Assembly: GCF_031755915.1 (NCBI RefSeq)
Contig: NC_083382.1
Location: 28,124,001 to 28,188,000, forward strand
Reading direction: 5' to 3'
Length of the DNA: 64,000 bases
Source: Ziziphus jujuba
Taxonomy: Eukaryota; Streptophyta; Magnoliopsida; Rosales; Rhamnaceae
Shown: one piece after another, positions 56,854 through 64,000 of the stretch
Position numbering within the stretch: the stretch's first letter is position 1
How the letters are laid out: each line of letters starts with the position of its first letter
Position numbers and translations under genes: made by a program
Notes under the pieces: model-generated
Databases searched by the model: none
Told to the model about the DNA's origin: nothing
What the model saw: the letters and a program-made list of their open reading frames with translations, nothing else

Positions 56854-57481
56854 AAGCAAATTTCTCATTGGCTTGCTCTTTTTATGCATTTGCTCTGCTT
56901 CCTTTTTTTTTCTTTGCGTTTATTTGGGGTTGAATTTTGTTTTAAGTATGCAGTTGTTGCACATAAGCCTAATCTTTGTTAACATAGAGTTGATTGCAAA
57001 TTCTTTCGTTTGAAAATCTTTGTTTATTAAATTCACTTTATCCGATAATTCGAAGTTTAAAGGGACAAAAAAAAAAAAAATTATCTGATCTTTATTAGAA
57101 GATAGATATGGCAGTATGACTCACTTTGGATATCTTTGTGGTTTATTATTACTCAACCTGTATACATGTTTTTTGGCCATCGTAGTCCAATCATGGTCAT
57201 TCCTCAAAAGAAAAAAGTCCAATCTCGACCTTACAGATTATATGATCCCACAATTTTCCTTACCCTTTAGAGCAAATTTTCAAGTTAAATAGAGAAGATA
57301 GGAAAAGAAAAAAAAAAAAAAAGTAGAAAACCATTGATTTTATTTTACTTCTTTGTTCATGTCAACTACTATATTATTTCAGTTCATAAAACATATACTA
57401 TGGTTTCAATTGGCTCAAAATTTTGCTGCTTATATATTCTTGAATCTCAATATTTGACTCCCTTAATTTTGCTCATAAATT

Positions 57482-57586
57482 CCAGTTCTATTGGAAGGTA
57501 ACCCAGGTGTTTGGAAAACTAGTTTAATTGTTGCATTAGGCAAGTTTTCTAGTCGTAATGTTGTAAGGAAAAAATTATCTGAGCAG
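57482..57586 (+). pseudogene. Captured exon fragment of midasin (AAA ATPase P-loop)
   Basis: The frame PVLLEGNPGVWKTSLIVALG followed by KFSSRNVVRKKLSEQ closely resembles a Walker-A exon of midasin (MDN1/REA1), the giant AAA ATPase of 60S ribosome assembly. The P-loop glycine before Lys-Thr is replaced by Trp (GVWKT instead of GVGKT), which should abolish nucleotide binding. The fragment ends at CAG|GTTCGT, a possible old donor. No flanking midasin exons are seen. The placement, 0.6 kb from the asparagine synthetase fragment, supports capture by the same element. The assignment rests on memory of the family motif. Confidence 0.7.
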
Positions 57587-58771
57587 GTTCGTAATTTCAA
57601 TTATTTGTCCATCTTTATTTTAGCCTAATTTCTTTTCTACATTCTCTCCCAGTGTCCCTCCTCATCCTCTTCTCTTACTTCCTTGCCCTGCCCTGTTGAA
57701 ATATATATATATATATATATTTAAGATAACATCAACGTGGCATCAGCAATTACATAAACTTCATGCCTTCAGCTATTACTTATAATATGCTGTAGTGCAA
57801 ATGTGCAATATGCTTGAAATGAAACTGCTGCCTGTGACATATAGGACATTTCATTATTGTTAAGTTTTAGCATGCTAAATTATGCTTAAGCTGACACGTG
57901 GATCACAGGATGAAGTTGGGGTTTACCTTGGTGTTTGAGTGGCTTTTAGTTAACTGTTTGGTGGCACTTTTATTTAAGTGCTGGACATTTGTTATTGTAG
58001 TGGGTGGGCGGCTTAGGATATGTTGAGATGATTGTGTTTGGGATTCTTATAGTCATTGCAACTTTTTGGGATTCTTATATATACATCCTAGGATGGATAT
58101 TCTTTTCCTTTGTAGTTTAAATTTTTTATTTTTTTTTTGTTCATTTATTATTGTTATGATTTTTGAGCTTATCTTTTATGCATACAACCTTTTTCTTTTA
58201 TGTACTTTAGAGCTTATCTGTTATTAATAATGCCTTTCTTTTTCTGTAGTTTAGACTTATCTTGTGATTTGGATCGGTTGGACAACGAGGCAGTGTAGCT
58301 TATGAGTGGTTGAGAAACTTCGGTCCCTGACAGCCAAAAAAGTTTGGTTAGCCGAAAAGTGTATATTTAAAGTGGCGTTGATCAAATGTTTTAATTTTCT
58401 CTTTGTTGGTTTTCCTGCCAAGTCTTTTTTCTTTGTATTTTGTTGAAGAAAATCTATCTCTGTTCCTTGGATGTGGAAAATAATTCCATTTAATACTTTT
58501 CATTGATGATGTTTGGTTACAGTTTATGTTTGGAAAAATCTCTCATGTTTGCTCATTTGGTATTTTCCATTGGATTGCTATTGATGATGTTTGGCTACAG
58601 TTGAAGTTTTCCATTGGCATGCTACCCGAGCCATTAATTTGAAATTGGATTTAGTTGTTTGTACCTTGTACAACACTCTTATGAAATTCCTTATATATTA
58701 ATATACTATCTATATATATTGGCCTAATAAAACTAATTCCATGTCACCTAAAAATTCGCCTCTCTGACACA

Positions 58772-58785
58772 AATCAAACACATCC
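58772..58785. repeat. Internal copy of the element tip, inverted
   Basis: AATCAAACACATCC; its complement GGATGTGTTTGATT matches the left tip GGGTGTGTTTGGTT at 12 of 14 bases. It may be the right end of a smaller element spanning 55878-58785. Confidence 0.45.
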
Positions 58786-59184
58786 TATTGAGTCGATCCA
58801 CTTTATTGAAATGAGGTTATGAAATTGATGCCTTATTTATTTAAAACATGTTATAAACAAATAAAAATATATAAAATACGTATTAAATATAACAATTATG
58901 AAATATATTATTTGATTACAAATGAACAAATGTTAAGAAAAATATTAGTAGAACATAAATATAAATAAATATTAAATATGAAGTTCATATTTTTTTTGTT
59001 AATCTTTAATTCTACCTCATTGCCATAATCAATTAAACAAAAAAGTTTGGAAATGATTATGTTTCTTTTATCTTTTCTTAGTTCCAGAAATAATTGTTTC
59101 TATTTCATCCAAAATAAATTATGTGTCTTAAATATAATGTGCTTTCGATTTATTTGTTTTTCTTTTTATTTTTTTTAAGTACAT

Positions 59185-60546
59185 ATGGATCGAAGAAAAG
59201 TTGCTACATTCTTTTTGCTTCCAAATGATTCACAATTAGAGTCTTTTTGTATGGCATTTATGTTGCTTTTGTTTATGTATATGTACTGAGCATATATAAG
59301 GTGACATGCTAGAGGTTATAGGAATCAACTACCTAGGAATGCAGAATTGCATATGTCATTTCTAAATAGTCTGTTAGACAATGATGTTAATTGTATTAGT
59401 CAATTTAGGATGGATAGAAGAACATTTGATACTTTGTGTTAGTTATTACGCGAGGATGGATATGTTAAAAGTGATGGCATTGTTACATTGGAAGAGCAAG
59501 TGTGTATATTTCTACACATAATTGCTCATCATACAAAGAACTGTACAATTATCACTAGATTTTTTAGATCGGGAGAGACAGTTAGTAGATATTTCAATTT
59601 TGTGTTGCATGGAGTATTGTGCTTACATAAGACTTTGTTAAGACAACCAGAACCTGTATCAGATAATTATTTGGATGATAGATGGAAAGTATTTAAGGTA
59701 TGTTTGTGGAATTGTTTGGTTATTTATATTATAGTTCAATTATTTGTAACATTATTTGATGTTAGTAACTTTGTTAATGACGTAGAATTGTTTGGGAGCT
59801 TTAGATGAAACATATATTAAGGTGAATGTCCCAGAAAACGATAAACCAAGATATCGAACAAGAAAGGACGAGATAGCCACAAATGTTTTAGGTGTATGTA
59901 ATCCAAATATGGAATTTATATTTGTATTACCTGGTTGGGAAGGTTCTGTTTCGGATTCAAGAGTACTCCGAGATGCATTAAGTAAGCCAAATGGGTTAAA
60001 AGTACAAACCGGTAAGACTAATTCTCAAGTTTTACATTGTAGTAGTCAACATTGCATACACTAATAGGAGATATGTTTTTTTCTTTTTTTAGGTTGTTAT
60101 TACTTAGTGGATGCTGGTTACACTAATGGTGAAGGGTTTCTTGCACCGTATAGAGGAACAATATATCACCTTTCTGAGTGGAGAGATGGTTGTGCACCCA
60201 TAAATCATGAAGAGTATTTCAACATGAAGCATGCATCTGCTAGGAATGTCATAGAAAGATATTTTGGGGTTCTTAAAAAGCGATGGGCAATTTAAGAAGT
60301 CCATCTTTCTATCCTATTGCAACACAAATCAAGATAATTACCGCATGTTGCCTTATACATAATCTTATTAGAAGAGAAATGATAATTGATCCTGGGGAAG
60401 TTGAGTTTGATAGGAATGATAATGTTGACGTTAGTATCGAGGATGACTTTATAGGATCGATTTCTTCATCGGACCAATGGACCCACTGGAGAGATGATTT
60501 AGCTAAGCAAATGTTTGATGAGTGGAGATGTCGTTGTGGTCATTAG
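59185..60546 (+). pseudogene. PIF/Harbinger DDE transposase (HARBI1-like), broken
   Basis: Coding blocks are 59185-59697, 59786-60011 and 60093-60546. The beginning MDRRKVATFFLL is typical. The catalytic triad is visible: Asp in LGALDETYIKV, Asp in YYLVDAGYTNGEGFLAPYRG, and Glu in SARNVIERYFGVLKKRW. Other family blocks are NDKPRYRTRKDEIATNVLGV and VLPGWEGSVSDSRVLRDAL. The gene is broken by stops at 59287-59289 and 59440-59442 and by a one-base loss at about 60292-60296, where the frame moves from KKRWAI to LRSPSFYPI. The usual Gly after the first catalytic Asp (LDGT) is Glu here. It would cut and insert the element in the nucleus together with the Myb-like partner, but this copy should be inactive. 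Confidence 0.92.
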
Positions 60547-60746
60547 TGGTCGATTGTTGTCTTTAATGCTTCTCTAATTGTTTTATTTTATACTATTTGT
60601 TAAACATCTTAGATCATTTGTATGAAAACCAATATATATTCTGTGCCATTATTATCAACCGTGAATGATTGTTGCTTGTTTGCTTGCTGTTATTTGCTTG
60701 CTATTATTGTATTATTGAAATCATTAAAATGTGAATTTCGATAGAA

Positions 60747-61697
60747 ATGGAGGTTGGAGGTAGCAGTGATGATATTCGAGGGGTTGAATCTAGATGAATA
60801 TGGAGTAAAAGGGAGGAAAATGCTTTGCTGCTTATTTTAGATGAAGTTGTAGCTAGTGGGCAGCGGTGTGACACATGATCATTCAAGCCTGGCACAAGTA
60901 CTATGATTGAGAGGCGATTGGCTGAGATATGTCATAATTCGAGGTTGCGAGCAAATCCACACAGTGAGTCAAAATTGAAAAAGTGGAAGAAACAATACGG
61001 TATAATATACGATATGCTAAACAAAAGTGGGTTCGGATGGAATGACTCTTTTAAATGTGTGGAAGTTGATAGTGACAAAGTTTGGAAAGCATATGTGCAG
61101 GTTTTGAAACATTAGACATCTTCTTTCACTGAATTTTTTAACTTGATATATGAAGTATTTTTTTCTATTGTTTACAATTAAAAGTTTGTTTTTTTATTTT
61201 ATTTTAGAGTAATCCAAGTGCAAAGGCATGGAGAGGTAAACCGTTTCCGATGTATGAGAGGCTTGCTACTATTTTTGGAAAGGATCGGGCAGCAGGACAT
61301 GGAGTACAAACTCCAATTGATATGGTCAATGATTTGAATTTGGATAGTGGAAATGAACAATTTAATGATATGTGTTCTCCAATGTCTATGAATGAAATAC
61401 ATAGTGAACCGTCCACCCGACCCAAATCAAGAGGTAAGAGAAAATCTGGATTGAAGGATGATGATATTGTGAGCGGGTTTGGCAATGTAGCAGAGAAATT
61501 ATTTGATAAATTGGCTGCAAAGTTAGATAAATCTGAAGCCAATTATCCACAATACTTAGCTATGGCGCTTCTCTGCTAATGACAATCTTGAAATCTCTAA
61601 GGCAATGAGATTGGATTCATCGAACGTTGAGGTGTTTAAGATTATTAGGACGGATGCAGGCAAGATTGAATTTGCTAGGAAATTTTTAAATTACTAA
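60747..61697 (+). pseudogene. Harbinger Myb/SANT-like ORF1 protein, broken
   Basis: Two exons, 60747-61100 and 61208-61697, show the Myb/SANT-like DNA-binding domain of plant Harbinger partner proteins: IWSKREENALLLILDEVVAS, then KLKKWKKQYGIIYDML and GFGWNDSFKCVEVDSDKVW. The second exon has NPSAKAWRGKPFPMYERL and a C-terminal helical region. Stops at 60795-60797 and 60876-60878 interrupt the start, and a frame change near 61565-61572 separates QYLAMAL from the expected C-terminus. In this family the partner protein binds element ends and helps the transposase reach the nucleus. Order and orientation relative to the transposase are normal. Confidence 0.85.
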
Positions 61698-61977
61698 ATA
61701 TCATTGTGGATCATATGTTTAAGCCTATGTATGAGGGGATGATACTTAGGAACACTTATATTTGAACTTTATGGACATATGTTGTATGGTTGTTTATGGA
61801 CATATGTGGTATGGTAATGGATGTTGGTATCTAATTATGCATGTAAGGACACTTTTATGAAGCATGTGTTATGTTTTAGTGTATTAATATGTACTTGATT
61901 GATTTAATGCATTGGTATTTTATTTAATTATATTATTATATTATGTTATAATTTAATATAATATGCAGGAATATTCA

Positions 61978-62295
61978 ATGGTAAGGAGAAGAATTTATGT
62001 TATGTTTAAAGGTAGACAACCAGGGATATATAATTCTTGGCCTGAATGTCATCAACAAGTCTAAGGATTTAAGGATAATTTATATCAAGTCTATAATACA
62101 ACCGAAGAAGCTGAAATAGCATATGCTGAGTATGTAGAACAAATGATGAGGAATCTAAATAAGGCAAATCCAATACAACATACCACTGCACATACACGTG
62201 CCAACTTGAATAATGAGTGGCGTAATGGTTGTATAATCGGCTATTTATTTGGATTATTATCAATGTGTGTTTTTATTTATTTAGCATATAACTAG
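61978..62295 (+). pseudogene. RNase H1 N-terminal / viroplasmin-like domain ORF
   Basis: A frame of about 105 codons starts MVRRRIYVMFKGRQPGIYNS and continues WPECHQQV, GFKDNLYQVYNTTEEAEIAY. This is the pattern of the small domain shared by eukaryotic RNase H1 N-termini and the caulimovirus viroplasmin family (Cauli_VI), which binds RNA-DNA hybrids. One in-frame TAA (62062-62064) lies between V and G of QVxGFK. The remainder has a hydrophobic C-terminal stretch and stops at 62293-62295. A TGCAG acceptor-like word precedes the start, so it may be an exon. It sits between the Myb-like ORF and the right end of the Harbinger-type element, in the same orientation. No RNase H catalytic domain is present. 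Viral origin is not implied; cellular RNase H1 genes carry the same domain. Confidence 0.75.
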
Positions 62296-62768
62296 TTATC
62301 GGTGTAAACTCAAATATATTCATTTGTATGCAGACAAGTATGTGAAATCGTAGTTATTAACAAGTTCTTAATTAAATATGATGTTATGTTTTTTTATTTG
62401 TACATATGATTTAACATATTATAATATCAATTTAATTAGTTTTTAAAACCATATATTAAAAGTAATTTGTGGGTGTAAAAAAAAAATAACAATTTAATTA
62501 CAATGTAAAGAAAAAATTACAATTACAAAATTTCATTAATTATCTTTATTTTTTATGAATTATTATTTATAAAATATTATGTTATAATTTAATTTTTATT
62601 TATTTTTAAAATTATAAATTAATATAGTTTGTGGATGTAATAAAAATTGAAATTTTATATGTAAATACAAATATATCAATTTACAATATTAATTAAGTAT
62701 ATTATTTTTTATTATAATTATAAATCGAATTTTATAATTTTTCACTAAAAAAAATTATAAAATTGTCC

Positions 62769-62796
62769 AATCCAGTCTAATCCTGTACCAAATATG
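62769..62796. repeat. Right terminal inverted repeat candidate
   Basis: AATCCAGTCTAATCC then TGTACCAAATATGG aligns, with gaps, to the complement of the left end. The exact border is uncertain. Confidence 0.45.
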
Positions 62797-64000
62797 GAAT
62801 AACCAGTGTCAGGACCAGTCCAAAATTCCACACCGGAACCCTAGACAAGCCCTGATCCCAGGGAAACCCTACCAGACCCTCCAATGGAAAATCCGGCAGA
62901 ACCTCCCCTAAGGGTTGAACTTACCACAAATTTCCTGCACTGAAAACACACTTCTATACACATCCCCTTATTCCTCCCACATTACTACAGTTTAATTCCA
63001 CAAATTTGCAGCACTCTAAATGAATAACAATAATTTAGTGCATAATTAATACATAAATGTCCGAGACAGTATACAGAGCTTCATATAAATAAATGTGAAA
63101 TTAGTACAATGACAAATAAAGAAGTAATACAAAATGGAGAGGAAAAAGGAAAGAAATACTTCTTGGACTTTTGGCAATGAACTGAAACATCGGGTTCGCC
63201 CCGGACGATCAACGTCTCCCAACCTGAACCTAGGGGAACGGAATTTAAAAACGGGAGATGCTAATCATCTCAGTGAGTGACCCTATCTACTGAACACTTT
63301 TAATATTAATAGTATAACAAATAAATGAATTTAATTAATACCAACAATTAAATAAATAAATAAATAATAAACAATTAAAGTAATAATTTCACTCAAAACC
63401 CTCACTATTCACTCCGTTGGAAATGTTCCCCTTTTAAAACATTTTCACAAAACCCGATATTCGTACTTCCCTAAAACCAAGGGATCAATTAATTTAATAA
63501 ACAATAGATAAATACCCCAAATATAAATAAAATGTAATAAAATATAATAAATAATTTTTGAACACTTTGGGGTTTGAAATTTCCATCCCAAAATTTATAC
63601 TTGACGCACCACATCATATACCAGTGATGCCCTCCGATACCCAGCGTCCCGAGCACCGACTGGCTGGGAGATTAAAGAGAGAAACTTGCATACGGCACTT
63701 CGGCATCCCGACAGTACCGCTGCTGAAACCGTCATCCCGGCCAAGGAGGGGGGCGGCTGTGGCCAATATCAAACTTGTCTGCCCTCAGTCCAATGGCAAC
63801 TCACGGGAGACATAATAACTTGCGTGCTAACCACATATACACCGGAACACCAATACTGCATGAGTGCGTCTAAAATAATTACTAAATTAATTATAACCGT
63901 ACTGATTTTCCAAAATCACCGTGGAAAATATACCAGTTTTCAAATTTACCATCCCACATATTTTCCTTTAATATACCCGGTACGAAACCATCGATAACAA
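62797..64000 (-). mobile_element. Probable LTR-retrotransposon fragment, non-coding
   Basis: No credible gene. GC-rich islands at 63190-63250 and 63600-63800 stand out against AT-rich DNA. Read on the minus strand, it has GGGTCACTCACTGAGATGAT, TTAGCATCTC, CCTAGGTTCAGG and an ACGTTGATCGTCCG word, which recall LTRs of plant Ty3/gypsy chromoviruses. Neither an LTR end, a primer-binding site nor a coding domain is visible. The element would extend beyond the window. Confidence 0.35.

Larger units (their letters stand above)
55878..62796 (+). mobile_element. PIF/Harbinger-type element with captured gene fragments
   Basis: The content defines the class: a DDE transposase of the HARBI1 type (59185-60546) followed by a Myb/SANT-like ORF (60747-61697), the usual two-gene set of plant PIF/Harbinger elements. 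The left end starts GGGTGTGTTTGGTT. Read as reverse complement, its first ~45 bases align with the right end near 62769-62796 (shared ATCCAGTC, CT-ATCC, TG-ACCAAA-A), with gaps. An internal sequence at 58772-58785 matches the left tip better (12 of 14), so the part 55878-58785 may be a separate or nested unit. The expected 3-bp target duplication could not be found, so the borders are approximate. It also contains a 200-bp tandem duplication, two host-exon fragments and a third ORF. Confidence 0.75.

Noticed and set aside
61978..62295. Endogenous caulimovirus insertion
   Set aside because: Only the small hybrid-binding-type domain is present, with no movement, coat or reverse-transcriptase sequence, and the same domain occurs in cellular RNase H1.

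Overview
The window is nuclear DNA of a flowering plant, most likely a dicot. It is AT-rich, its genes have many introns with GT-AG borders, it carries many (TA)n and (AG)n microsatellites, and every intact gene belongs to a conserved plant family. I cannot name the species. Exon borders below were deduced by hand from reading frame, splice dinucleotides and family knowledge, without transcripts.

1-23 kb holds four genes. A GT106-type O-fucosyltransferase-like protein (+, 1233-6078, 677 aa) is followed by the bHLH factor BIM2 (+, 7651-11252, 326 aa). A second GT106 protein of the rhamnogalacturonan-I rhamnosyltransferase (RRT) type lies on the minus strand (13404-15934, 519 aa). After about 4.4 kb of gene-free AT-rich DNA comes IMP3, a U3 snoRNP protein (+, 20578-22537, 182 aa), whose promoter carries clustered site II motifs.

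23-48 kb is dominated by BIG (minus, 23148-44084), the UBR4-like giant protein of auxin transport, assembled here as 14 exons encoding 5,102 aa. Behind it lies ribosomal protein eL8/RPL7A (minus, 45655-48356, 258 aa). The RRT-IMP3-BIG neighbourhood resembles two Arabidopsis segments (RRT-type next to BIG; RRT-type next to IMP3), which suggests one ancestral block.

48.8-62.8 kb is transposon territory. The first element (48850-53918) is a Mutator-like element with a FAR1/FHY3-type transposase broken by in-frame stops. It is flanked by a perfect 9-bp target duplication and bounded by unusually long inverted arms that contain a second, decayed copy of the transposase 5' end. The second element (about 55878-62796) is a PIF/Harbinger-type element. 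It carries a broken DDE transposase, a broken Myb/SANT-like ORF, a third ORF with an RNase H1 N-terminal/viroplasmin-like domain, and two apparent captured host exon fragments: asparagine synthetase exon 1 and a midasin P-loop exon. This composite is the most unusual object in the window. The last 1.2 kb looks like part of an LTR-type repeat and has no gene.

The intact genes look independently transcribed, with no operon-like coupling. Themes they share are cell-wall and glycan modification (two GT106 proteins), ribosome production (IMP3, RPL7A) and hormone signalling (BIM2, BIG).
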